Positions 23,533 through 34,890 of a stretch of 64,000 nt of DNA are shown one piece after another (the stretch's first letter is position 1; the number at the start of each line of letters is the position of its first letter). This stretch comes from Muscardinus avellanarius (taxonomy: Eukaryota; Chordata; Mammalia; Rodentia; Gliridae): contig OY726572.1 of assembly GCA_963383645.1 (NCBI GenBank), forward strand, positions 23,939,292 to 24,003,291, read 5' to 3'. The translations under genes and the position numbers were made by a program. The notes under the pieces were generated by a model. The model was not told where the DNA came from, did no database searches, and saw nothing but the letters and a program-made list of their open reading frames with translations.

Positions 23533-24689
23533 TGTATAATATTTTCTAAAACTTAGTGCATTATTATGAATGAACCTATTTTTCCAATGAGTCTATATTT
23601 TTCCCCTGGTCAGGAAGCACAATTCATTCATTCAGTATTAATGAGTCCTCTTCAGTATTTATTCTAGTGTTGGATGATAGTAAATGCCTATAAGTGGTCC
23701 TGAATTTAACTGAAAGTGAATGTAAGTTTAGAAATGTGAGGTCATTTTAAATTTTATACAAATAGGTTTTTTTATATAAACTAGGTTGAATTTGAATATT
23801 TAAGAAGGTTGTCTATAATTTTCTGTCCATAAACACTACCACATACATGCCCAGAGGAACAGGCTCTCTTTCTAGTTAATATGCACCTAGTACCCAATAT
23901 ACCCCGAAGGATTCAAACAGTCCCACCCAGATCTGAAGGCAAGAAGTTCCCAAGAGACTGAATGGGCTTTAGCTCAGCTGCATGATTGGCATAAAAACAC
24001 CAAAATGAACTTCAACAACCTTTCTAGGAATTTGTGAAATGTATGAGAAACAGCTGATGGCTTTAGACCCTCACTCTCTAGGTGGTTTTAGGCTTAAAAT
24101 TATATTCAAAGATGTTTTTCAGGGATTCAGAGACCCAAGAGATTAATTATCTTTAATTATCTTGAGATCTTGGATAACTGAGTGTTAAAGGAAGCAGGAG
24201 AATTAGCCCCAAAGTCCTGCCCAACAGAGGCTTGCTGGCTGAGTGCTACATCCCTGACAATTAATGGAGACCCCAGAATTATGACACAATTTTTAATATG
24301 TTCAGCTTTCCAATCTTTAACTCCCTAAATCTTTAATATTTGCCATCAACCCTTAATAAGATTCTATACCTTCGTTTTGTGGGGTCTATTTCTGTTAATT
24401 TATCACCTTCAGTCCCATGAGAAATGTGTTTTAGCAAGGTATAGCTAAATTATTGTAAAGTATATTTATTTTGCACAATCTAATTATTGCAACGTTCAGT
24501 AAAGGCAAATTAATAAATCATACATGAAGAGTAATGAGGGTGGAATTGTCGTACATGTGTTCAGATTATATATGGGGAGGGGCTGGGAAATGCATGCACA
24601 CATGAACCTGTATTTGCATCTAAGTCTTAAAATTATGTTTTTCTGACTTGGCCTGGGTTTCAGATAGGCTATCTGGGCAGAGAAACTTT
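23533..24689. other. Intron, nothing firmly recognised
   Basis: AT-rich unique-looking sequence without a supported exon or repeat assignment. Confidence 0.5.
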
Positions 24690-24838
24690 GATCTGTGTTG
24701 TCCAGTACAGTGGCCCTTAAGGTACCATGTGGCTATCGGGCATTTGAAATGCGACTTGGCCACATTCAGACGTGTCAGCAGTGTAATATACACACCAGAT
24801 TTGGAAGATTAGTTTTTTTAGTGTAAAATGTCTCATTA
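24690..24838 (+). mobile_element. hAT-type nonautonomous DNA transposon, first part
   Basis: The terminus 'ctgtgttgtccagtacag' is followed by 'gcatttgaaatgcgacttgg' and 'gtgtaatatacacaccagat', the layout of the family also present at 13830-14310. The L1M insertion at 24839-25404 interrupts it. Confidence 0.75.
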
Positions 24839-25404
24839 TTTGGAAAGCAGTTTGGAAGTTTCTTAAAATGTTATGCATATAGTTAATATATACTTGGCAA
24901 TTTCATTCTAAGGTAGCTACTCAAGAGAAATGAAAACATATGTTTACAAAATATCTGTATGTGAATCTTCATAGCAGTTTTATGTGTATGTAATAGAGTG
25001 TAAACAACTCCAAATTTCATTAATTGGGGAGTAGACTGACAAATTGTGGCATATCCATACAATGAAATATTATTCAGCAATAAAAAAGGAACAAAGGGCT
25101 GATATGTGCTACAACATGAATAAGCATATGATTATGCAAAATGAAAGGAACTAGACTTAAAATGCCACATATCTTATGATTATCTTTACAGCTGAAGAGA
25201 CAAAAGATGCAACTGGTTGCCTGGACCTGTGGAATAAGACTGATAACTCCTGTAAATACACTGAAGACTTCCTTTAGGGGTAGATCAAACTGTTTTAATA
25301 TTACATTGTGGTCACAGCTATATAACTTGTAAATTTATTAAAAATTATTGAATTTTATACCTAAGATGAATAAATTTTGTGGTATATACACAATGTCACT
25401 AATA
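24839..25404 (+). mobile_element. L1M LINE 3' end nested in a hAT element
   Basis: The order 'aaagcagtttggaagtttct', 'agagaaatgaaaacatatgt', 'tccatacaatgaaatattat', 'tgtgctacaacatgaataag' and 'gaattttatacctaagatga' is the sense L1M tail. It is 5' truncated. Confidence 0.9.
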
Positions 25405-25650
25405 CAGGATAAACTTAAATAGAATTTTAAAGTAATTATTATTTTCACTGATTTGTAGTTATTCTTAATAGAACTTTAATAAAACATTTTTACATTGTTT
25501 ACATGTTGATAATATTTTGTATATATTGGGTTAAATAAGATGCTTTGTTAAATTAAATTTATCTATTAACTTTTACTTTTTTAATATGGCCACTAGAGAA
25601 TTTGAAATCATGTATGCAGCTTATATTTCTATTTCTTATATTTCTATTGA
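25405..25650 (+). mobile_element. hAT-type nonautonomous DNA transposon, second part
   Basis: The order 'tgtttacatgttgataatat', 'tatattgggttaaataagat' and 'ttttttaatatggccactag', then a ttatatttctatt terminus region, completes the hAT family layout begun at 24690. Confidence 0.75.
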
Positions 25651-25676
25651 GGTATAGCTATAGAAGGTCCCAAGAT

Positions 25677-25724
25677 ATTTTTTTTAGTGTAAAATGTCTC
25701 ATTATTTGTGAAGCAGTTTTGGAG
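25677..25724 (+). repeat. Second copy of the hAT/L1 junction sequence (about 48 bases)
   Basis: This stretch repeats 24813-24860 with a few mismatches. It includes both the hAT portion (gtgtaaaatgtctcattatt) and the first L1 bases (gcagtttggaag-like). Confidence 0.85.
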
Positions 25725-25807
25725 TCCCAAGAACTAAACAATTCAAATATCTCCATTCAATTTCAGAGAATGTCTTTGCCTTATGCTTGACTTATAATCA
25801 TCCTTGT

Positions 25808-26103
25808 ATGGGAATTCACATTCTTCAAAAGGTTCTACAAGAGGCAGAAATTGCCCGATTATCACCATTTTTGTCCCTGATTTTACAACAGTACCCTGGA
25901 GATTGGAAGAGGGAATTGGACTGGTTGTGGAGGAAGGGCCTGGTCCTTTTCCAGCTGAAGTAGAGGAATATAAAGGGAAACCAAATTTAGTGTTGCTAGA
26001 ACATCCATCATGTCGGAAAATGGATCATACTCATTGTACATCCAAATATCCATATACTCTATATTTTTCAATGCCAGTGTTACCTGTTATTATAAGCTGC
26101 TAA
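25808..26103 (+). other. Unassigned open frames, possible degraded coding relic
   Basis: Two plus-strand frames overlap here. One opens at 25808 and gives about 51 codons rich in L, Q and W, including the motif LQQYPGDWKRELDWLW. The other (25804-26103) continues as an acidic then hydrophobic peptide. Their order would fit a frameshifted relic, but I recognise no family and the match may be chance. Confidence 0.15.
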
Positions 26104-26256
26104 ATATGTCTGGGAGAATCCAAGTTCAAATCCTACTAACTTATTGAGATCAGACTAAGTTTTATTTTTAATAATGATATTATATAGTATGTTTGGTACA
26201 GAACTATTAGTTGCCTAGAGGGGAGGAACAGGGTTATTATCACATCCTCTTTGTGT

Positions 26257-26580
26257 TACCTAGGTTTCTTCATTGCTGTGACCAAAGTACCAGGCAAGAA
26301 CTACTTAGAGGAGGAAAAGTTTATTTTGGCCCATGGTTTCAGAGAGTCAGTCCATAGTTGGCCAGCTCCAAAGCAGAGACCTCATAGCAGCAAGGGCATG
26401 GCAGAGGATAACAGGAGGCGGAGAGAGAGGGAAGGAAAGAGAAAGGTTGGAGGGACTAGTTCTCAAGGCCATGCCCCCAGTGACCCACCCACTCCAGCTG
26501 CCTTCCACCTCTGAACCTTGCTGCGTGGCCAACACATAAGTTTTTCTGGGGGAACATTCCATCTCCAAAGCATAATACTC
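26257..26580 (-). mobile_element. MaLR-type solo LTR (antisense)
   Basis: The order 'ttcattgctgtgaccaaagt', 'gaggaaaagtttattttggc', 'catggtttcagagagtcagt', 'ggccatgcccccagtgaccc' and 'aacattccatctccaaagca' is the antisense layout of a rodent MaLR LTR. It has no internal retroviral sequence. Confidence 0.8.
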
Positions 26581-26592
26581 TATTGGTCTGGA

Positions 26593-26790
26593 TCAGTGGC
26601 TTTCAGCCTTAGCTCCCCCAGGAAAACTATACAGAGCACAGGGTGGGGAGGCTTTTGACGTGTATGGGTGTATGGATACTTGAGTTCCCCTCTCAGATGT
26701 TTTGATTTAACTAGACTTGGATGTGGCCTGGATAATGTTAATTTGAAAGGTTCTTAAGCAGACTCTAATGAGAATCACCAATCCAGGTCT
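26593..26790 (+). mobile_element. hAT-Charlie nonautonomous element (MER5-like)
   Basis: The termini 'cagtggctttcagccttagc' and 'taatgagaatcaccaatcc' face each other, with a 'gatgttttgatttaactaga' core as in MER5/MER58-type elements. Confidence 0.75.
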
Positions 26791-29400
26791 TGCTCAGCAG
26801 CACTTAATGATGGACTTTGGACTAACAGAAAGAGGAGGATGAGATGGATGATGAGGAAGCACAGAATTCCACAGGCTGAGAAAATTTTATAATCCCCCTC
26901 CCAGCCAGAGCCAGAAACCCTTCTCCCCTCCCTCATCCAGTGGATGCTACCTGTGGCTCCTTCTGCATAAGAGGAGAGTTGCTGTTAGACCTGTCTTTTC
27001 CTATCCAGGCTCAACCCTGCCTCCTCTAGCATCCACTTCTAGGTCTGAATCCTGACATCTGGACAAGACTGAATAAGTCTATCCTGCCTCTACACAAGAG
27101 TTTTTCTACTATTTGAAAACAAATCATCAGTACTCCTCACCTCTTTCTTTTCTACATTGCACATCCCCCGGTTCTTGATCTGTTTGCTGTACAGCCCTCC
27201 TCATAGGCCTGTAACCATCTCTCAGTACCAGTTTGATGATTTCCCCTTTAAAACGTGAAGCCTCCAAATGCTCTTCCTCCAGATGGTGCCTGCCCAGGGC
27301 CAGTACAGCAGGACAATTACGTTCTTTGATAAGGCCATTACAGTCCCAGTAATGTAACCACCACACTACATTGGCTCAATAGCAGAACAATTGGAAAGAG
27401 AGGAGAGAAGAAGGGGAAAAATGGAAAGCTAGATTCCTGAAATTTCTCATCTATAAACTCTAAGTGTTCAAGTATAGCACTTCACAAAATACTCATCAAG
27501 TGAATATGGACCCAATTTACTAGAATGGAGAGATTGTCAGCAGAGAATGGAATTCTCTTTGTTCCAACTTATTTCCTAACTATTAGCCTTCTATCAAGTA
27601 CTCCAGTGACTGAAGTTTGGGGACAATGGTAAAAAGACAATACTCAACAAAGGGCTAGCAGATCTAAGAGCTGAGTCCATCCTGGTGGGGGGTAGGGTAC
27701 ATTCTGTTTGGGATATGACATGGTTTCCAAAGATAAGCTAAGATCAGATGTAAATCCTATCCCAATCTGCAGAGGCCATTTAAATTCCAGGCTGCAAATT
27801 GAGGCTGGGCCATACATGGCTTTGCTTACAATAACATGGCCTCCCAGAGCACAGTGGCCGTGTTGGACTCCTCTCTGCTGGCACAGGGCCCAGACTGTAG
27901 TAGAATGCATTTGCTTCTGAGCCAGTTTAATTACTTACATTTCCCTCCAAATAATCATTTTAAATTCAACTTCTACATATCGAATACTCATTATCTGTGC
28001 TAGGTACCTAGGTAGGGTGCCTTAATTTATGGTTTATTACATAAATGTTTTCACTCTTCTGCAATGGACTAGCTTGGGGTGCTGAACAGAAACACCTGTT
28101 TTCATTTGGAAAGGGCCAGGGGCTTCAGTGGGATGGAGGGTTGATGTAGGAGTTGTGAGAGGATCAAGGAAGTCCCAGAAAAACTCAGGAATAGTCTTTT
28201 CTGTCTGGTCTGAAAGATAGTCATTGAAAAGCACCATTTTCATAATCTAACCTTCCACAGTGACTTTGTTCATTTGGGTCCCCCCTGCACTTGAAATCAG
28301 CAAAATTCTACACATACATGGCAGAGGCTAAAAAAGATATCAGGGGAAGGAGGAAAAATTTTGTTACACATAAACCAATTGCTTCTTTCTGATGTGGGTA
28401 GTTACTGTTCTCAACTTCCTGCAAAAGAAATTCTCCTGTACCATATGAGCAGAAGAGCATTCTAACTTGGATTCTCAAAGGTCATTATAAGGGCTGACAG
28501 GCACTTTCTTCACCTAGCTTATCTACCGTTACTTTAAAAGCAAATTAATGGAAGAGAAGAGACTGTCAAGGGTCTTCTAACAGAAATGCGTGAGCCCTGA
28601 GTGATAATCCTATGCCTGGCACAGAGGACATGTACTACCATCTTCCCTCCCAAGTAAGGGGAAGAGACTTTGATTTTTAGCTCTGTTGAAACCATGTGGC
28701 AAAATGCCCAACTCTTAGAAGATTTCTTGTCACTACTGTGGTAATTTTAAGGAGATGCCTTACAAGAGTTTGGTCAACTAGTCCTTTCATCTACCTATTT
28801 TTCCTCCATTTCTTCTTACTAAATAAATGGAAACAATAAAAAGTATGCATTTCTCAGGGTCCTAGAATAGTAGAATCCAGAGGAGCCCCTAAGATCATTA
28901 TGAGTGAGGATTCAGAGGCCCCAAGAAAGGAAGTGGCATATAGGGCTCCAGTCTGAATCAGAGATGGGCTGAGCCACTCTTACCATTTTGGGGTTGTTGC
29001 TTTAATTTTTGGGGTGTGTGTGTTGTCCATCAGTTGGTTTCTCCACAGTTATTTTCCAAGGTTTGATGTGAGAGTACCCCTGTGTTTTCTTGCTTTATCA
29101 CAGAAAGACTAAGGGAAGAAGTCTTGTCTGCTTGGGCAGAATAATTGAGTCTCTTAAGGCTGATGATGGTATGAAGCAACCTCTTAATTATCAGGAAAAT
29201 GAAAGATTAGGTACTGTGTGCATGGTAGTGGAAATGTCGTCTCAGAAAAAGACATAATGGTCTCATGATTAACCTAACAGACCAAATCTCATAGCAAATT
29301 TCCCAGGAATCTGATAGGAGGAGAGCCATGGTAGACCAGGTAATCACAGTAAGATCTTTGCTGGGCCCTGAGATGCTACATATCCTTGCCCTTCTCTCCA
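26791..29400. other. Intron, mostly unassigned
   Basis: A weak antisense MIR 5' motif lies at 27975-28025 ('tactcattatctgtgctagg') and another diverged MIR-like stretch at 28865-28980. The minus-strand open frames at 27127-27366 and 27644-27910 show no domain. Confidence 0.5.
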
Positions 29401-29404
29401 GCGC

Positions 29405-29473
29405 AGGCTCAGCTAGTGTTTTCCAACTGGTCTACCATGAGAAACACTTGGGAGTTTTAAAATAAATGTTGAT
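29405..29473 (+). mobile_element. hAT MER5-like element, first part
   Basis: The segment 'agtgttttccaactggtcta' followed by 'gagaaacacttgggagtttt' is the 5' part of a MER5-like element. It is split by the SINE at 29474-29686. Confidence 0.7.
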
Positions 29474-29686
29474 AAGCCCATGGTGGCCCACATTAATAAT
29501 CCCAGCATTTGGGAGGCTGAGACAGGAGGATCAGGGTTTGCAGACCTCAGCTACTTAGTGAGGTCATTTTCAACCTAGTGAGACCCTGTTTCAAAATAAA
29601 TAATAAGAATAGGGCTGGGGGTGTAGCTTGGAGGTGAAATGCTACTGGGTTCCATCCCCAGCACCACAAAAATTAAATGAATAAAT
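29474..29686 (+). mobile_element. B1-dID SINE nested in a hAT element
   Basis: The element runs from 'aagcccatggtggcccac' through 'gggaggctgagacaggagga' and 'gggctgggggtgtagcttgg' to the tail. The duplication aaataaatgttgat / aaataaatgctgat (29460-29473 and 29687-29700) has one mismatch. Confidence 0.93.
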
Positions 29687-29810
29687 AAATAAATGCTGAT
29701 GCCTGTGTCCTACCTTTCATAGTGTGATTGATTGGCTTGCATGAGACCTGCTTTGAAATAAAAATATATCTCCAGGGTATTCTAATATGTTTGGGGACCA
29801 CAGGGAGGAA
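29687..29810 (+). mobile_element. hAT MER5-like element, second part
   Basis: The segments 'gctgatgcctgtgtcctac', 'tctccagggtattctaatat' and 'gtttggggaccacagg' complete the MER5-like element. Confidence 0.7.
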
Positions 29811-30249
29811 CTGTTAGATAACATCATTTTAAGAAGAGATCCAGAAACTGCACAGTCTGATGGGTAGATCAGTTCCAAACCCTGACCATAGCAGCTGACC
29901 AACCTGCCCCAGGTGAGGCTCAGTGACCTGCCAACAGGAGTTTTAAGCAATGAAGCCAATTTTATTCTTACAGGTGTAATGTTTCTACAAAGCTCTTCTG
30001 CCTCAGTAGCAAGCATGAGATGAGCCCTAGAAAGCACTTGGCATTCCTGGAAGTAGATGACTTTGCCTCCAGAGCTACCCTTCATGGATCTTCCCAGAGG
30101 GGCAGGAACTGACCTTTCACTGGGAACCCAGATTTGCAAGCCAGTTATAAATAGGGGTATTTGTCAGAATACTCTGTAGGGATAACAGCATAGTCAATAA
30201 TTTGAGGCTGTTTTCAGAAAGAAGTAAAAATGTATAACAATAACAGTAG
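29811..30249. other. Intron, nothing firmly recognised
   Basis: The minus-strand open frame 29717-30139 (140 codons) partly overlaps the MER5-like element and has no recognised domain, so I leave it uncalled. Confidence 0.45.
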
Positions 30250-30550
30250 TAGCAATAACTACAGCTTCTATGTACTGGCCACCTCCTCTGTGCCAAGCAT
30301 AAATTGAGATAGAGACTGCCACTCAAATCAATTCCAGATGTCGATGCCAGCGGCACCCTCAGGTCATGCACTGTTGTGGCAAATGATGTAATGATTTTCT
30401 CACTTAATCTTTACACAAACCCTAAGAGAGTAACACGATTATATCAATTATTACAGATGAAAAGACTGAAGCAAAGAACCAAGTCCAAGGAGATGAAGAC
30501 AGTAAATGGTGGGACTGAGGTTTGAACGCGTGTTTTACTAGTGTATGGTT
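30250..30550 (-). repeat. MIR (antisense) with an internal extra segment
   Basis: The segment 'ctacagcttctatgtactgg' is followed by 'tgtgccaagcataaattgag'. After about 85 unrelated bases come 'ttaatctttacacaaaccct', 'attacagatgaaaagactga' and 'ggactgaggtttgaac'. Confidence 0.75.
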
Positions 30551-31405
30551 CCCTGCTGGTGAGCATGAATGGCATGGAAGGATAGACGGTAAGGAGGTAT
30601 TTATCCCATGACCCTGTTCAGTGACTTATCAAGCTCAAGGGAAAGTGACAAGAACAACAGATGGCAAAGGAGAACCATGAAGTATCAATCAGGTAGACTA
30701 TGGGAAAGCCATGGTTGATAGCCACTGGATGGAGCCTAAACAATGGGGAAGAGCTCCTGGGATCCACTTCTTAGATTATTCAGCAGAGACTCCTCAGCAC
30801 AGACACCAATCTTTCTTAACCACCAGCCACCATGTTCCCCTGGGGTTGGCTTACCATGTGGAAAAGCAGGGCCATAAGACAAAGGCAGCCAGCTATGCCT
30901 CGCCCAGTCACCACTGCACAGCAGCAATTTAACAGTACCTTGCAAAACGGATAGATTGTTATTCTCAGCATAAACTCTCCTTTACTCTTTAAAGGATTTT
31001 ATTACCCCTTGAATATGATTTTGATATTGGCGAGATTAAATTAGAGCAGTTACAGAAAAGGGAGGAAGATAAAAAGAAAGAAAAGAGAAGGTCTAGGAGC
31101 AGGTGTGGGAGACCGCTGTTAACACTCCCAACTCTGTGCGACAGAACTCAATCAACTTTTGCTGCCTTTGGTGATTCTTCCAGTGTGGCTAGTTATAGAG
31201 TGTCATCTGGCCTTGCTGCAAAGGACAAGTTAAACCTGGTTGAACTACAAACTTGCAGAGAGAAAAGCCAGGTCAGGAAAGCAGGTAAGTGGTTAAGCCA
31301 AGGCCACCCTGCATGGCCACTTTGCCTGGATCACTTTATGAGCATCCAATTTATTCCAGCATGTTCATAATGGTCACTCATAGTGGTTGAATTCTCATTC
31401 GTCAT
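30551..31405. other. Intron, nothing recognised
   Basis: No exon or repeat could be supported. The open frames here lie on opposite strands of the same bases and lack domains. Confidence 0.5.
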
Positions 31406-31412
31406 AAAAATA

Positions 31413-31763
31413 GGGCAGGTATGGTAATTAATAGTGCAGGCCAGTAATTCCAGTACTTAGGAGGCGGAGACAGGAGGACCACAGGTTCAAGGCCAGCCTC
31501 TGTAATTTAGCAAGACCCTGAGCAACTTAGGGAGATCCTGTTTCAATAAAAAATAGCTGTGTATGGGACATGTACTTGTATTTCTAGCATTTGGGAGGCT
31601 GAGACAGGACAGGTTTAACTATTTAGTGAGGCCCTCCACAATTTAGTGAGACCCTGTTTCAAAAGAAATAATAAAAAGTAGGGCTAGGGATGTAGCTCAG
31701 AGGCACAATGCCCCTGGGTTCCATTCTTAGAACTGCAAAAAAAAAAAAAAAAAAAAAAAAAAG
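31413..31763 (+). mobile_element. Tandem B1 plus B1-dID SINE (trimeric arrangement)
   Basis: A first B1 half ('aattccagtacttaggaggc', then 'aggttcaaggccagcctct') ends near 31548 without an ID half. A second B1 ('catttgggaggctgagacag') with an ID half ('gggctagggatgtagctcag') and a 27-base A tail follows directly. No clear flanking duplication was found. Confidence 0.85.
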
Positions 31764-31799
31764 GAACTCTTAAAAGTCCAAGGAACCAAGGTAAGAATT

Positions 31800-32345
31800 C
31801 AGAGAAAGAAGTTGTCACATTATTATTTGTAGGAATATAAATTGGTTGATGATTTCTAAAGGACAATTAGGCAAGAAGCTTAAAATTTGGCCAAGTCTTA
31901 GCTCCAGCAATCCAAAACTCAAAATCTGCCTAATGAAAATTACTATGGTGGTGAGTAAAAAAATGTAGGTTCCAGAATATTCTAAGAACAATTTCTTCCA
32001 ATGGCCAAAAAAATTGAAACAGACAAAAAGGAGCATGATTAAATGAATTGGTGCAGACAATGGAAATAGGAGAAAAGGTTGAAGGAGAGTAATGAATGAC
32101 CAAGAAGATCACCATGATATATTTCTATGTAATAAAAAAGTCACAAAACAGAGTTTCAGGATGATATATAAACTGTGTATGTAAATATATGCAAAGGATA
32201 AAAGAGATTGAAATGATATGCACCAAAATGGTAAATGTGGAAATCTTTAAGTCATAAACTATGAGTAATTTTTTTCTGGCTATCTTTATTTTCCCAGTTT
32301 TCTACAATAAATACATATGCTAGTTCTTAGAACTTAAACTAAGTT
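31800..32345 (+). mobile_element. L1M/HAL1 LINE 3' end (sense)
   Basis: The order 'ataaattggttgatgatttc', 'ctccagcaatccaaaactca', 'aaacagagtttcaggatgat', 'tatctttattttcccagttt' and 'tctacaataaatacatatgc' is the old L1/HAL1 tail layout. Confidence 0.7.
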
Positions 32346-32694
32346 CAATTAGTGATTTTTTAAACATTCAAGGAACTGTGAGTGGTTTTTTAATGTAAAT
32401 GAAGAAATCATAGTGCAAGAGAGACCTTTAAGAAAAGCCAGTCATCTTGGGTGACCAAAGGCAACAGACACCACATGATACCTCTTGGTTATCTTATGGG
32501 GTGTCTGTATTTTTACACTATAAATGACTTGATAAATAGCCCTTTGTCCTTGCTGACAGATTACCTATTGGTATAGTGAGATCACATGACCAGCACCCAG
32601 ACAGACTGGCTTTTTCTACAGCCAACAGGCAAGATCTGCTATTATTTTATATCTCATTTTAGTTATAAATGAGCAGGGATTAAGTTCATGCCAT

Positions 32695-32775
32695 TCTCCA
32701 CATGCCCACACCTGCCCTATGCTTGGCACATAGTAGGTACTCAAGTACCTCCTTAAATCAACCTAGTTTTTGTCT
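32695..32775 (+). repeat. L2 LINE 3' terminus
   Basis: The phrase 'ctatgcttggcacatagtag', followed by 'gtactcaagtacctccttaa', is the L2 3' end. Confidence 0.7.
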
Positions 32776-33069
32776 GCTATGTTTCTAGCAGGGTTGATGT
32801 CTGAAAGACTTTTACCCAAAATGATAAGATGCGACACAATCACACAATATTTTTGACTTACTGCTACACTTGGAAAAGTTCTCAAAGTTTTGCATGCTCT
32901 TCGTCTTTAGGGGGAATTATTGCACAGACTCACTGAAACCCTGCCCAGGGCGAGACCAGCCAGGTTTGTACTTTCCAAAAAGAAGTGGAAAAGATGAAGC
33001 AATTATCTGGAGAGTTCAGGTAAAATGTCAGCTTTCTGCTGAATCCCTTTTCTAGTCTAAATCCCATTC

Positions 33070-33620
33070 CATTTCCAAGAAAACATTTTCCTGATTTATT
33101 CCGCTACGTTTTCTCAATTCCTGGTTTACTTTCAGAGAAGGCTCACCCTATTAGCATTAAATACTGGGCTTGGGGATGTGTGCACCTCGTGCCACCGCTT
33201 GGATGAATATTTTACCATGAAAAATGGGCTTTAATAACGGAACGTTGAGAGAGATGACACAGAGATGATTTACCAACGTATATATTGTGACATATTAAAT
33301 TGCAGACAGTTTGGGTGAGACTGAGTCTTAAATGAAACATCCAATATTTGCACCACCACGCAGCCAAAGGAACTGCAGAAAAACAAGAGCGCAGAAACGT
33401 CCATATGTCACTGGGAGCAGCGGGGCCAAAGCCAAGCCCTCCCCCTTGCTTCCAGCCCTCCTCAGAAACGGCTCTGCAGTGGGTTTGTGCCGAGCTGCGG
33501 AGCACTGAACTGAAAAAGTGGTTAATTAATGAAAAACTTAAAATTCAGCAATGAAATTACCTTTCGCAGTGACTGACAAAGGCAGTATAAATAATTCAGT
33601 CTCTCTCACAGTTGATTGAA
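33070..33620. promoter_or_regulatory. Candidate conserved non-coding element
   Basis: This stretch has no repeat signature, retains CpGs in AT-rich context and carries many TAAT-type homeodomain cores (for example 'ggttaattaatgaaaaactt' at 33521-33540). It is bounded by ordinary intron. Its status as conserved is inferred from composition only. Confidence 0.35.
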
Positions 33621-34505
33621 CAGAGTGCTTTCTCCTCTTTTGTCAACAGCATAGAGACATTTTTTTTTTCTTTCCCCAACTGCCACATTTTATAGCGGCT
33701 ACAAGTGTCACTGCTTAAGTCTGGCCGGGGAAATGAGAAGGGGCAGAGAAAATCTAATTGAGAACTGCCTTTAGTTAGAAATTCCAAAGGCATCGTGTGT
33801 TTCTCCAGGTTTAGGAGTGGAGTAGTGTCTCAAATTGTAGGTAGGGAGGTTTTCAAATGATGGATTTCTCACAACATCCACTCTGGGAGGGGAAGAGCTG
33901 GGGTGTAAGCTGTCTTTCTCACTGCCCTGCACCACATGCACATGGATCCCACAGCTTCTAAGAGGGGAGACAGGAAATGTGAGTGAATAGGGCCCCTGGT
34001 TAGGGAGATGGCGAGAGAGGGGAAGAGCTTAGATTTGGGATATGTGCTTCTTCCTTCCTGGCTCTTGCTCCCCTCTGTACAATTGGCCTGTGTTGCAAGT
34101 CTTCCTCTGCGGGGCTGGGAGGAAAGAAGAACTGCTTTGCAGTGGTGTGGCCGTGAGCAATGTAGCTCGTCAAAGTGACCCTTGTGTGACCTCCAATGTC
34201 ATGCCAGGTCCCTACATGTCTTATCCCTGGAAGGAGGGGAGTCTTGTTTTGCAGACTCCTGCCTTGGCTCTCTGCAGGAGCCCTCTTTACACCCTTGGGA
34301 GAAGGCCAGAGACTTAATGCCCAGAGGGATTCCAGCCACACGTCACCATCCGCAATCCCTTTAGAAACAGACGGTTAATCTGAATCTGTGTGTTGCTTAA
34401 ATGACTCCAGTTTCATCCACCATGTGAGGCTCCTCATCCTATCTCATTAATAGTTTCCATATATTCACACCTAGAGCAAGCAGGACCTTTTAGAACAGCA
34501 GGAAC
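33621..34505. other. Intron, unique, nothing recognised
   Basis: Overlapping open frames at 34000-34378 on both strands have no recognised domain and no splice context. Confidence 0.5.
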
Positions 34506-34509
34506 AGCA

Positions 34510-34590
34510 GCAGCAACAACATTAATGAGCGCCCATGGAGCCCTTCCAGTGCTGCGCTAGGTCCTTACAAAGATTAAGTTACTTAGTCTC
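34510..34590 (-). repeat. MIR (antisense), first part
   Basis: The segment 'caacattaatgagcgcccat' is followed by 'ccagtgctgcgctaggtcct', the antisense MIR opening. It is interrupted by a sense MIR. Confidence 0.7.
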
Positions 34591-34735
34591 ATCTCTATAA
34601 CTGCAGTACTTGGATAAATCACTTAGCTTACTGAGCCTCAGTTTTCTTGTTTATAAGATGAGATGGATACTACATTGTACCTCATGGGCCAGGGGTAATG
34701 ATAAGTAGAAAAGTTCTTAGTCCAGGATGTGGTTC
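34591..34735 (+). repeat. MIR (sense) inside an antisense MIR
   Basis: The order 'tggataaatcacttagctta', 'ctgagcctcagttttcttgt' and 'ttataagatgagatggatac' is the sense MIR core. Confidence 0.8.
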
Positions 34736-34739
34736 ATGC

Positions 34740-34890
34740 CCCATCAATGAGGTCCAGAGCCAGCATCTTTTATAAATGAGGAGATAGAGGCATAGGAAAA
34801 CTAATGGGGTTCCTTAGCCATCACTTCATCCAGGGGCGCGCAAGGGTTCCAGGCAGTACCGATTCTACCCCTGAGCACTAGCTCACAAGT
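34740..34890 (-). repeat. MIR (antisense), second part
   Basis: The segment 'ttataaatgaggagatagag' is followed by 'ccaggcagtaccgattctac', continuing the antisense MIR begun at 34510. Confidence 0.7.

Noticed and set aside
29717..30139. 140-codon minus-strand open frame
   Set aside because: It overlaps a MER5-like element and has no recognised domain.
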